From: Bacteriovoracaceae bacterium UBA2394
Lineage (GTDB): Bacteria; Bdellovibrionota; UBA2394
Length of the DNA: 6,511 nt
NCBI GenBank assembly: GCA_002343335.1
Contig: DDSI01000192.1
Coordinates: forward strand, 1-6,511
Direction: 5' to 3'
Shown here piece after piece: positions 1-6,485 of the stretch. A program made the position numbers and the translations under genes. Under the pieces are notes generated by a model. The model did not search any database. It was not told the origin of the DNA and was given only the letters and a program-made list of their open reading frames with translations. Positions within the stretch are counted from its first letter, which is position 1. Each line of letters opens with the position of its first letter.

Positions 1-864
1 GAAGACGGCGGGCAAGATAAAAAGCACGAGCGGGATAAGAATTTTTTGAGCTGCCTTTGCGCCTTCTCGCTCAGCTCGCTGAAATCGGGCGGAGCGCAAC
101 AAGTCTGATTGCGCGCGAAGGACCGGACCAATGCTGGAGCCCATTTGATCGGCTTGGATGAGGATGGTGGCAAAAGATGAGAGTTCGGTGAGCTGCACCC
201 GATCCGCCATGTTTCGAAGGGCATCGGCGCGCACGGTTCCGACCTGCAACTCTTTTAGCATTCTAGAAAATTCTTCTCGAAGTGGACCGTCTTTTGCAAA
301 GCTCACCACGCGCGTGATCGCCGCCATGAAGTCCAAGCCCGCTTCGACGGAAAGCGTAAGCAAATCCATGAAGGATGGGAGTTGTCTTAAAATGGTGCGC
401 TGTCTTTGCGAACGCAGGCTTCGCACGCGAATGTCGGGATAGAAAAAGCCAAATCCGGCCGAAGCCAAGATCATCCAAAGTGAGGGCGAGAAGTCCGAGA
501 GCACCAGAAATACCGTGATAAAGGCGGGAAATAAAATTCCAGCAATAATCTTAAGCGCAAGAAATTCATCGGGATCGAATTGATCGTCCACACCCGCTGC
601 CACGAAAAGTTCTCGGGAGCGTTTGCGATAATTAGGAATTTTGAACTGCTGAATGCGCGGCACAATCGCCAGAAAAAATGGGGCGAGCCATTTCAGAATA
701 GCGGAGCGATATTGTCTGGTTGCACTTTCCACACCGAGGCGTTGCTGAGCCGCCAAGAGCTCGGGATCCGGAAATGCAAAAAAGGCAATGCGATACGCGC
801 AGAACCCAACACAAAAGGTTCCGGCCAATCCGTAAAAAATCAGTAGGTAGACGTCTAAATTCAT
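1..864 (-). CDS. tadC: TadC-like Flp/Tad pilus assembly protein, type II secretion F domain (3'-partial)
   Basis: I translated the minus strand from the ATG at 864-862; the frame stays open for 288 codons to the window edge. Residues 5-30 form a hydrophobic anchor and about 103-145 form a pair of membrane segments. From about 155 there is a GspF/T2SSF domain with the family signature LPSFMDLLTLSVEAGLDF (162-179). A final membrane segment (AQKILIPLVLFILPAVF, 272-288) runs into the edge; such proteins normally end shortly after it, so little is missing. Family knowledge: TadB and TadC form the inner-membrane platform that couples the TadA ATPase to Flp pilin assembly. The 'VEAGLDF' motif favours TadC over TadB. 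The gene follows the flagellin on the same strand after 88 bases and may be co-transcribed with it. No tadA or tadB lies immediately upstream, so the locus order is not the usual one or the cluster continues to the left. No strong Shine-Dalgarno is visible, only GGGA just before the ATG. Confidence 0.87.
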   Translation of the reverse strand, partial: MNLDVYLLIFYGLAGTFCVGFCAYRIAFFAFPDPELLAAQQRLGVESATRQYRSAILKWLAPFFLAIVPRIQQFKIPNYRKRSRELFVAAGVDDQFDPDEFLALKIIAGILFPAFITVFLVLSDFSPSLWMILASAGFGFFYPDIRVRSLRSQRQRTILRQLPSFMDLLTLSVEAGLDFMAAITRVVSFAKDGPLREEFSRMLKELQVGTVRADALRNMADRVQLTELSSFATILIQADQMGSSIGPVLRAQSDLLRSARFQRAEREGAKAAQKILIPLVLFILPAVF

Positions 865-880
865 GGATCCCGCTGAAGTC

Positions 881-886
881 ATTATA
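881..886 (-). promoter_or_regulatory. Candidate -10 box upstream of tadC
   Basis: The minus strand reads TATAAT, identical to the sigma-70 -10 consensus, 16 bases before the tadC ATG. No convincing -35 hexamer lies 16-18 bases upstream, so this could be chance. If real, it would give tadC a very short leader and transcription independent of the flagellin gene. The flagellin-tadC gap (865-952) shows only weak stems without a U-run, so there is no clear terminator separating the two genes. Confidence 0.25.
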
Positions 887-952
887 AAGCGAGATGATTC
901 TTTTGAGAGGCCCTCTGCGGGGCGTTCAACTCATTGGGCCAGCCAGCCGCAT

Positions 953-2812
953 CTAATTGCTTCGCAGAAGTTGCAGTACCACCTGGAGATTCAAGTTGGC
1001 TTGGCCAATAGAGGCCACTTGCATCTGCTGAAGAATCTGCAGACGCGTGAGTTCCGACACCTCATTTGCGATATCGAGATCTCCAGCTCTATCCCGAGCT
1101 TCTTCGAGCGAGGTGTTTAAACTGGAAAGGTATGAGCTCGAATAGTCCAAACGACTAAGGAGGCTCCCCACCTGCGCTCGGCGCGAGATCAAATTTTCTG
1201 TCGCAGTGTCGAGAATGGCAATGAGACGCTGGGCGCGTTTGTAGGTCGTTACATTCACGTCGGCTCCCGCGGCACGATTCGTGACAATTGATTCTAAATA
1301 AGTGACCGATGTGTCGCCCGAGGTTGGAGCGATAATGTCCGCAAATCCATCTTCGTTGAAATCGCCGAAGCCCATAAATCCGGGCGCATCCCCCGTCGTA
1401 AATGTTTTCATAGTATCGAACGTTCCATCCCCTCGAGACAAGAAGACCTCAAGTCGGTCAGCGCTTGGCGCAGCGGCCACCAAGTCTAAGTCGTCGTCGT
1501 TATCGAGATCATACAATTTTGCGGTAGAGGGATAGCTACCCGTGATTGACACCGTAGTTCCGGTACTAAAGGTCCCATCCCCTCGACCGAGTCGTACTGA
1601 CACTTGATTGGCGGTAAATGCGGAAACAATGAAGTCCATTATTCCATCTCCATTCAAATCTCCCAATTCCGCAAACAGCACACCGGGGGCTGTGATCGCC
1701 CCGGATTCTTTTAAAGTGAACCTTCCAGATCCATCATTGAGATGAACATGATAGGTGGATCCGTTAGTTTCGGCTGAAAGAATGTCGATGTCGCCGTCAT
1801 TGTCAAAGTCCGCCAGATCCCCAAATGGATTGCCTCCTAGTGTTAGAGTTTGAACTGATGTGAAAGTTCCCTCTCCACTCGCGAGGTGAATCGAAACAGT
1901 GCTGCCCGTCGAGTTCCATGCGACCAAGTCCTTCTTACCATCGTTGTTGAGATCGGCGACCTTAGGATCCACCCCGGCTCCGCTTGCTACGCTTCTCCAT
2001 AGCGAGAAATTACCACGCCCGTCACCCCGCGCGATGTTCGTTATACCGCCTGGATAATTTCTTAAGATCACATCGAGGTGTCCGTCGCCATCCATGTCTG
2101 CAAATTCCTGAGCATCTCCAATGCCAGATATCGTGGTAGCGGTGAAGAACGTTCCATCCCCTCGACCCAATCGAACGGCGTTCTGATTTGGAATGTTGAG
2201 GATGTAATCCATATGACCATCCTCGTTAAAGTCTGCAACCAAGACGTCGCCCGCGGCAACTCCAAGCGAAGAAGCGGTCCTCTTGTAGGTTTCCGTCCAT
2301 GCTTGTTTTTGAATCGCCTGATTTGCTGTCGTTCCCTGAAGATCAAATTGAAGTTGCGAGCTCGACGACGCTCCCACCTGCACCTCGAAGCCACTCAAAC
2401 CATCCGCTAGTACGTATTGCCCATTGAACTCAGTTGAACGAGCAATTCGATCGAACTCTTCGTACAATTGTCGAAGCTCGGCATTCATCGAGCTTCTTTG
2501 CTCAGCCGTGATGGTCGAACTGGATCCTTGCACGGCGATCTCTCTCATGCGCTGTACGATATCGAGCTGAGTGGAGATCGCTGAATCCGCAACACTCAGT
2601 AGGCCTTTTGTATCGTTGAGATTTCGAATCGCTTGCACGTTTCCTCGCAATTGCGAATCGAGACGCACCAACTGCGCAGAGCCGGCGGGATCATCCCGAG
2701 ATGATCCAATGCGCTTGCCTGAACTTAGGCGAGCAAGCGAGCGTGAGATCGCCTGCGAAGTTCTCGCAAGTTGTCCGGCAACGCCAAGACCTATGGTGGA
2801 ATTAATTCTCAC
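953..2812 (-). CDS. fliC: Flagellin with an inserted seven-bladed FG-GAP/VCBS beta-propeller
   Basis: 619 residues with a GTG start. Residues 1-160 are a flagellin N-terminal domain: MRINS start, LSSGKRIGSSRDDPAG (29-44), QRMREIAVQ (87-95), STEFNG (126-131). Residues about 520-619 are a flagellin C-terminal domain, with DLDIANEVSELTRLQILQQ (578-596) and a C-terminal QVVLQLLRSN. Together they should form the D0/D1 filament core exported by the flagellar type III apparatus. Between them, in place of the usual variable D2/D3 region, lie seven FG-GAP/VCBS repeats with DxDxDG-type calcium loops (about 187-505). The protein has no cysteine, as is common for filament proteins. The MRIN start resembles FlgL, but the C-terminus is flagellin-like, so FliC-type is preferred. 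The start is supported by homology; the ribosome site is weak (GGGA about 12 bases upstream). No other flagellar gene lies nearby. The domain calls are firm; the role of the insert (adhesion, ligand binding, shielding) is unknown. Confidence 0.9.
   Translation of the reverse strand: MRINSTIGLGVAGQLARTSQAISRSLARLSSGKRIGSSRDDPAGSAQLVRLDSQLRGNVQAIRNLNDTKGLLSVADSAISTQLDIVQRMREIAVQGSSSTITAEQRSSMNAELRQLYEEFDRIARSTEFNGQYVLADGLSGFEVQVGASSSSQLQFDLQGTTANQAIQKQAWTETYKRTASSLGVAAGDVLVADFNEDGHMDYILNIPNQNAVRLGRGDGTFFTATTISGIGDAQEFADMDGDGHLDVILRNYPGGITNIARGDGRGNFSLWRSVASGAGVDPKVADLNNDGKKDLVAWNSTGSTVSIHLASGEGTFTSVQTLTLGGNPFGDLADFDNDGDIDILSAETNGSTYHVHLNDGSGRFTLKESGAITAPGVLFAELGDLNGDGIMDFIVSAFTANQVSVRLGRGDGTFSTGTTVSITGSYPSTAKLYDLDNDDDLDLVAAAPSADRLEVFLSRGDGTFDTMKTFTTGDAPGFMGFGDFNEDGFADIIAPTSGDTSVTYLESIVTNRAAGADVNVTTYKRAQRLIAILDTATENLISRRAQVGSLLSRLDYSSSYLSSLNTSLEEARDRAGDLDIANEVSELTRLQILQQMQVASIGQANLNLQVVLQLLRSN
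1298..2254 (-). repeat. Seven tandem FG-GAP/VCBS repeats (predicted beta-propeller) inside the flagellin gene
   Basis: Calcium-loop starts fall at residues D194, D239, D287, D335, D385, D435 and D484, spaced 45-50 residues. Loops follow DxNxDGxxD or DxDxDGxxD; only the sixth has Asp (D440) in place of Gly. Six repeats carry a following (G/N)DGTF-like turn: F222, F269, F317, F365, F415, F465. The seventh lacks this last part. The segment just before repeat 1 (TETYKRTASSLG, 173-184) looks like the missing final strand, which would close the ring by the usual 'velcro' arrangement. Seven such repeats match the blade number of the integrin-alpha propeller. The repeats are diverged at DNA level except for short blocks encoding the RGDGTF turn. 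Confidence 0.85.
1418..1436 (-). repeat. 19-base direct repeat, copy in propeller repeat 6 (other copy 2147-2165)
   Basis: The plus-strand string GAACGTTCCATCCCCTCGA occurs exactly at 1418-1436 and 2147-2165, and a 14-base core recurs at 1575-1588. On the coding strand it encodes RGDGTF in the turns of repeats 6, 1 and 5. Identity at this length, while the rest of each repeat has diverged, points to conserved protein sequence, recent gene conversion, or both. Confidence 0.7.
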
Positions 2813-2845
2813 CCTGTAAGTCTTTCCCGCCGTGGGGCGTCAAAT

Positions 2846-2869
2846 TGTTGTCGAATACAACACATTCGA
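2846..2869. promoter_or_regulatory. Overlapping inverted repeats in the flagellin-uvrA divergent intergenic region
   Basis: Two perfect 6-base inverted repeats overlap: TGTTGT-N5-ACAACA (2846-2862) and TCGAAT-N7-ATTCGA (2851-2869). They lie 34-57 bases upstream of the flagellin start and 130-153 bases upstream of the uvrA start, a plausible place for an operator serving either gene. They do not match the LexA boxes I know, and no clear sigma-70 or sigma-28 promoter was recognised around them. In a gap this size, 6-base repeats can arise by chance, so confidence is low. Nothing else firm is seen in the 186-base gap 2813-2998. Confidence 0.3.
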
Positions 2870-2998
2870 AAATCTCTCGACGGCCTGCGATCCAATTCCA
2901 TGGGGCGCCGCTTCTTTGCGGGGCAGCAAACAAACCAAATCAATGACCTGAGACCCGATCTTGAATACGCGTCAATCATCAGCTACTTTGACTCGCTT

Positions 2999-5770
2999 AT
3001 GACGAGCCCGAAATTCATTCGCCTCCGCGGGGTGAAGCAGAACAATCTGAAGAATCTCGATCTGGATGTGCCGCTCGAGAAATTCGTCTGCATCACCGGA
3101 CCGAGCGGCTCGGGAAAGTCTTCACTCGCATTCGACACACTCTATGCGGAAGGATATCGGCGCTACGTGGAATCGCTCAGCACGTACGCTCGGCAGTTTT
3201 TTGAAAAGGTTCCAAAGCCCGACGTTGAATCTGTGGAAAATATTTGTCCCGCGATCGCACTTCAGCAAAAAAATCCGGTTCGCAATTCTCGGTCGACCGT
3301 CGGAACGACGACAGAAGTTTATGATTATCTTCGATTGCTCTACTCAAAATTAGGCGTCGTTCACTGTGCGAAATGTGGCACGGCCATTCGCGCGGATACG
3401 CCTCAGTCTGCAGCAGATGCGATTTTCGGAGCGATGGGAGAAAATCCTGAACACACCGAGCGCGCCTACGTAGGATTTTTACTGAAAGAGCCTTTGGCCG
3501 CCGATCAATTGATCGAGCGAGGATTTTTAAGGCGCCTGAAAAGTAACTCCGATTTTGAAGTCATTGAATTGGAGTCTGAGCGAGGCAAAACGCTCAAAGC
3601 AAAGTCTCTCATCGTGCTCGATCGGCTCGTCATCTCTTTGAAAGATCGCCATCGATTGATCGAAGCGCTTGAAGGAAGTTTTAGAGAGGGGTTTGGCGAA
3701 GCTTTCATTGCCGTTGTCGGAAGCGCGGTGATTAAAAAATTCTCCTCAGACTTTCGATGTCCAAAGTGCGAGACCCAGGCCTCTAAGCCCTCTCCGCTTT
3801 TATTTTCATTTAATTCTCCGCTCGGCGCATGCCCCAACTGCAAAGGATTTGGAAATACGCTGGAGTATGATGAGAAGCTTCTCATTCCGAATCCGAGGCT
3901 GAGCTTAAATCGCGGCGCCGTGGAGCCCTTCACCAAACCCATCATGAAAAATGCTCAAAAGAAGATGATGGAGTTTGCGAAGAAGGAAGACATTCCCACG
4001 GACGAGCCTTACGGCGACCTTTCGGAGAAAGAAAAACTTCTGCTCTTCCGCGGCAAGGGTTCCTACAAGGGAATCGTTGGATCTTTCGTAAAGAAGGAAG
4101 AGAAAAAATACAAACTTCATGTTCGGGTGTTTTTGAGGCGCTATCAAAGTGCGTTTCTTTGCGATGATTGCAAGGGAGCGCGTCTGCGCCCCGAGGGCGT
4201 CGCCGTAAAAGTGAAAAACAAAACCATTTTTGATTTGGCAGAGACGCCTCTCGATAAATTGGAAGCTTGGTTTAAAAACACGTCTTGGAGCGAGCTCGAG
4301 AAAATTATCAGCAAAGAAATCTTGAGACAGATAGAGAGTCGATTGCATTTTTTGAATCGGATGGGCCTCGGTTATCTCACTCTTGCGCGCCTATCGAAAA
4401 CACTATCGGGTGGTGAAACTCAGCGCATCAATCTCGCCAATCAATTGGGCGCGGAACTCTCTGGCACTTTGTATGTGCTCGATGAGCCGAGCGTGGGATT
4501 ACATCCGATCGATCGGGATCGACTGCTTCAATCGCTAAAGGAGCTGATCGGTTTGCAAAATTCCATCGTCGTGGTGGAGCACGACTTAGATACCATCCAG
4601 GCCGCTGACACAATTTTAGAATTGGGACCAAAGAGCGGCAAAGAAGGCGGGGAGGTTGTCTTTCAAGGGACCCAGAAGGAATTTTCAAAATCGGGAACGC
4701 TCACCGCAAAATACATGCGGGGCGAAATTGAAGTCCCTCTTCCCGCGACGAGGCGAACGGGGACGGCGCATTGGTTGTCTGTGCAAGGCGCCACAGAAAA
4801 TAATTTAAAAAATGTTTCGCTGCGCGTGCCACTCAATCGATTCGTGGGTATTGCGGGGGTTTCGGGTAGCGGAAAGTCCACGCTTATTCATCAGACGCTC
4901 TACAATGCACTTGCGAGATTATTCAATCAATCCACCGAGCCCATTGGACGATTTAAGAAGATTTTTGGGACCGATCGCATTCGCGGCGTCGTTCTACTCG
5001 ATCAATCTCCTATTGGAAGATCAGCGCGAAGTATTCCACTCACCATCATCGGCGCTTACGATGAAGTGCGCGCTATGTATGCTCGCACACAGAAATCAAA
5101 AACGATGGGCCTTATGGCAAAAGATTTTTCCTTTAACTTAAATGGCGGGCGTTGTGAGACCTGCCAGGGCGAGGGAGTCGTCAAAACCGAAATGTATTTC
5201 TTAGATGATCTCTATTTGCCCTGCGAAATTTGCGACGGGAAAAGATTTAAGAAGGAAATTTTGGGCATCAAGATTCGCGGCAAAAATATTCACGACGTGT
5301 TTCAAATGACGGTGTCTGAGGGGCGCGCTTTCTTCAAACAGGAGTCTGATTCGCTGGCGCATCGAATGGAAATGCTTGAAAAGGTGGGTCTTGGGTATCT
5401 TCAGCTCGGTCAGAGCTCTCACACACTCTCAGGGGGAGAGTCGCAGAGACTTAAGATTGCCTCGGAGCTCATGGATCGGAAGAAAAAGAATTTGCTCTAT
5501 ATATTAGATGAACCGACGACGGGCCTTCACGTATCTGAGATTGAGCTTCTCATTCGCCTGCTTCAAAGTTTGGTCGATGCCGGCAACACCGTCATTGTGA
5601 TTGAGCATCAGCTCGATGTTCTAAAATCCGCGGATTGGCTCATCGAGATGGGCCCCGGCCCCGGCGAGCGTGGCGGAGAAATCGTGGCTGAGGGCGTTCC
5701 CGAGGATGTCGCGAAAGCCAAAACAGCCACTGCGGAATTCTTAAAGCGGATGCTACGAAAAGTCGCATAG
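2999..5770 (+). CDS. uvrA: UvrA, excinuclease ABC subunit A (DNA damage recognition ATPase)
   Basis: 923 residues, close to the usual UvrA length of about 940. Two ABC ATPase halves are complete. Half one has Walker A GPSGSGKSS (34-42), signature LSGGETQR (469-476), Walker B LYVLDEPS (491-498) and switch H528. Half two has Walker A GVSGSGKST (620-628), signature LSGGESQR (810-817), Walker B D837-E838 and H870. Zinc-type cysteine pairs sit at 253/256 with 278/281, and at 719/722 with 742/745; the latter is the C-terminal zinc finger needed for damage verification. Further CxxC pairs are at 123/126 and 388/391. The region between 127 and 250 is retained and matches the UvrB-binding domain, which UvrA2-type paralogues lack. 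UvrA binds lesions as a dimer and loads UvrB. The start at 2999 is chosen because homology begins at KFIRLRGVKQNNLKNL, although no good Shine-Dalgarno is visible; the frame is open further upstream. Confidence 0.93.
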   Translation: MTSPKFIRLRGVKQNNLKNLDLDVPLEKFVCITGPSGSGKSSLAFDTLYAEGYRRYVESLSTYARQFFEKVPKPDVESVENICPAIALQQKNPVRNSRSTVGTTTEVYDYLRLLYSKLGVVHCAKCGTAIRADTPQSAADAIFGAMGENPEHTERAYVGFLLKEPLAADQLIERGFLRRLKSNSDFEVIELESERGKTLKAKSLIVLDRLVISLKDRHRLIEALEGSFREGFGEAFIAVVGSAVIKKFSSDFRCPKCETQASKPSPLLFSFNSPLGACPNCKGFGNTLEYDEKLLIPNPRLSLNRGAVEPFTKPIMKNAQKKMMEFAKKEDIPTDEPYGDLSEKEKLLLFRGKGSYKGIVGSFVKKEEKKYKLHVRVFLRRYQSAFLCDDCKGARLRPEGVAVKVKNKTIFDLAETPLDKLEAWFKNTSWSELEKIISKEILRQIESRLHFLNRMGLGYLTLARLSKTLSGGETQRINLANQLGAELSGTLYVLDEPSVGLHPIDRDRLLQSLKELIGLQNSIVVVEHDLDTIQAADTILELGPKSGKEGGEVVFQGTQKEFSKSGTLTAKYMRGEIEVPLPATRRTGTAHWLSVQGATENNLKNVSLRVPLNRFVGIAGVSGSGKSTLIHQTLYNALARLFNQSTEPIGRFKKIFGTDRIRGVVLLDQSPIGRSARSIPLTIIGAYDEVRAMYARTQKSKTMGLMAKDFSFNLNGGRCETCQGEGVVKTEMYFLDDLYLPCEICDGKRFKKEILGIKIRGKNIHDVFQMTVSEGRAFFKQESDSLAHRMEMLEKVGLGYLQLGQSSHTLSGGESQRLKIASELMDRKKKNLLYILDEPTTGLHVSEIELLIRLLQSLVDAGNTVIVIEHQLDVLKSADWLIEMGPGPGERGGEIVAEGVPEDVAKAKTATAEFLKRMLRKVA

Positions 5771-5784
5771 TGAGGAGTCACTGT
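5767..5784 (+). other. Stem-loop overlapping the uvrA stop codon
   Basis: AGTGA (5769-5773), loop GGAG, TCACT (5778-5782) forms a perfect 5-base stem, extendable by a T-G and an A-T pair. It begins inside the uvrA stop codon. No run of T follows, so it is not a standard intrinsic terminator; it could stabilise the 3' end, aid Rho-dependent termination, or be chance. Confidence 0.3.
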
Positions 5785-5848
5785 CGCTCTGAATGCGGTT
5801 TCATAGTCTAAGCTTTCAAGCACTTAGCTTCGTTTTGCAGAAAAATTT

Positions 5849-5865
5849 TTGGCACCGGGATTGCA
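5849..5865 (+). promoter_or_regulatory. Sigma-54 (RpoN) -24/-12 promoter
   Basis: The sequence TTGGCACCGGGATTGCA matches the consensus YTGGCACGrNNNTTGCW at every specified position except one (C for G after GGCAC). The invariant GG (5851-5852) and GC (5863-5864) are separated by exactly 10 bases, as RpoN requires. An AAAAATTTTT tract (5841-5850) abuts its upstream side. The predicted start of transcription is near 5876, giving a leader of about 43 bases to the ATG at 5919. Such promoters need an AAA+ enhancer-binding activator; a possible site is the inverted repeat CTAAG-N10-CTTAG (5808-5827), although it is closer to the promoter than usual. Confidence 0.82.
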
Positions 5866-5918
5866 ATTTAACCCAAGCAGTGTGGTTCTATTTAGAAAAT
5901 CTAGCGTGTGAGGATCTT

Positions 5919-6482
5919 ATGAAATTAGTGGCTCAAATCGTGTTTTTATTGGCAATTGTTCCAACCTTCGTGATGGCGGAAGAAGAGGTATCGACGACCC
6001 AACCATCCACCCAATCATCAACGCAACCTGTAATGATTAAGAAGATGACGGCTGAAATCCTTGAACGTCTTAACAGAATTCTTGAAAATGGCACTTACTC
6101 CGAGTTCAAACGAATTCCGCCGATGTATAAATCGGAATTAATCAGCGAATACGCTGAATTACGCGATCAGGAATACTTTAAGTTTGCCAAACAGAAGAAG
6201 CTTATGCTTCGAAAAGAAAGAGCCCTTGACCAAATTTTTGCCGCTGCTGAGCGACGAATTGAACGTCGAGAGAAAGCCGCCCAGATGGCGAAGGTCGCTC
6301 TTCCCAATGTTACTGCTCTCGTCGGCGAGCGAAATGTTGAAACGGTGACCGATGAAATCGTCAGCATTGGCGAAGGCGTCGCAAAGTCATTCTCGGAATT
6401 TAGCTATAAGCTCCGAAAGAAATCCCCCTCCATGTTCCGAGATCTTAAAGACTTCCACAAAGTGGACAATACCGGTCTCTAA
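5919..6482 (+). CDS. Small secreted helical protein of unknown function, sigma-54 controlled
   Basis: 187 residues. The ATG at 5919 follows TGAGGA with a 5-base gap, a good ribosome site, and starts a clear Sec signal peptide: MK, hydrophobic core LVAQIVFLLAIVPTFV, and likely cleavage after VMA (residue 20). There is no lipobox cysteine, so the product is probably free in the periplasm or exported. The mature part begins with a short Ser/Thr/Gln/Pro-rich linker (about 21-37, STTQPSTQSSTQP). A strongly charged, probably helical region rich in Lys/Arg/Glu follows (about 40-127), with coiled-coil potential around RKERALDQIFAAAERRIERRE (98-118). The tail (128-187) is less charged. I recognise no family or catalytic motif. 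The frame continues open upstream to 5793, but that would put translation across the promoter. The gene is 148 bases after uvrA and has its own RpoN-type promoter, so it is likely a separate, conditionally expressed unit. The stop TAA is at 6480-6482. Confidence 0.8.
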   Translation: MKLVAQIVFLLAIVPTFVMAEEEVSTTQPSTQSSTQPVMIKKMTAEILERLNRILENGTYSEFKRIPPMYKSELISEYAELRDQEYFKFAKQKKLMLRKERALDQIFAAAERRIERREKAAQMAKVALPNVTALVGERNVETVTDEIVSIGEGVAKSFSEFSYKLRKKSPSMFRDLKDFHKVDNTGL

Positions 6483-6485
6483 TTT

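Noticed and set aside
580..846. Plus-strand open frame inside the tadC region, and small minus-strand frames at 263-478, 471-665 and 632-814
   Set aside because: The continuous 288-codon TadC reading frame on the minus strand accounts for this region; the others are out-of-frame shadows with no recognisable features.
904..935. Intrinsic terminator after the flagellin gene
   Set aside because: The only stems (such as AGAG-GGC-CTCT and GCCC-N6-GGGC on the minus strand) are 4 base pairs long and not followed by a T-run.
1302..1535. Open frames antisense or out of frame to the flagellin (also 863-1120, 2068-2394, 2078-2410, 2571-2819)
   Set aside because: They lie within or opposite a well-supported gene and their translations look like nothing known.
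2771..2998. In-frame upstream extension of UvrA (ATGs at 2771 and 2900)
   Set aside because: The extra residues show no UvrA homology and the longest version overlaps the start of the divergent flagellin gene. Conserved UvrA sequence begins just after the ATG at 2999.
2813..2998. LexA/SOS box or sigma-28 flagellin promoter in the divergent gap
   Set aside because: No CTG-N10-CAG, CGAAC-N4-GTTCG, or TAAA-N15-GCCGATAA-like sequence was found at acceptable quality on either strand.
3505..4348. Minus-strand open frames opposite uvrA (3505-3945 and 3905-4348) and other frames within uvrA
   Set aside because: Shadow frames of a highly conserved gene; no ribosome sites or protein features support them.
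2999..5770. UvrA2-type paralogue or ABC-F/drug-resistance relative rather than true UvrA
   Set aside because: The region between the first Walker A and the first zinc module is present at normal size and resembles the UvrB-binding domain, which UvrA2 lacks. Both zinc modules and total length are normal.
5793..5918. Upstream extension of the small secreted protein to an ATG at 5793
   Set aside because: It would bury the signal peptide and run through the sigma-54 promoter. The ATG at 5919 has a good ribosome site and starts a proper signal peptide.
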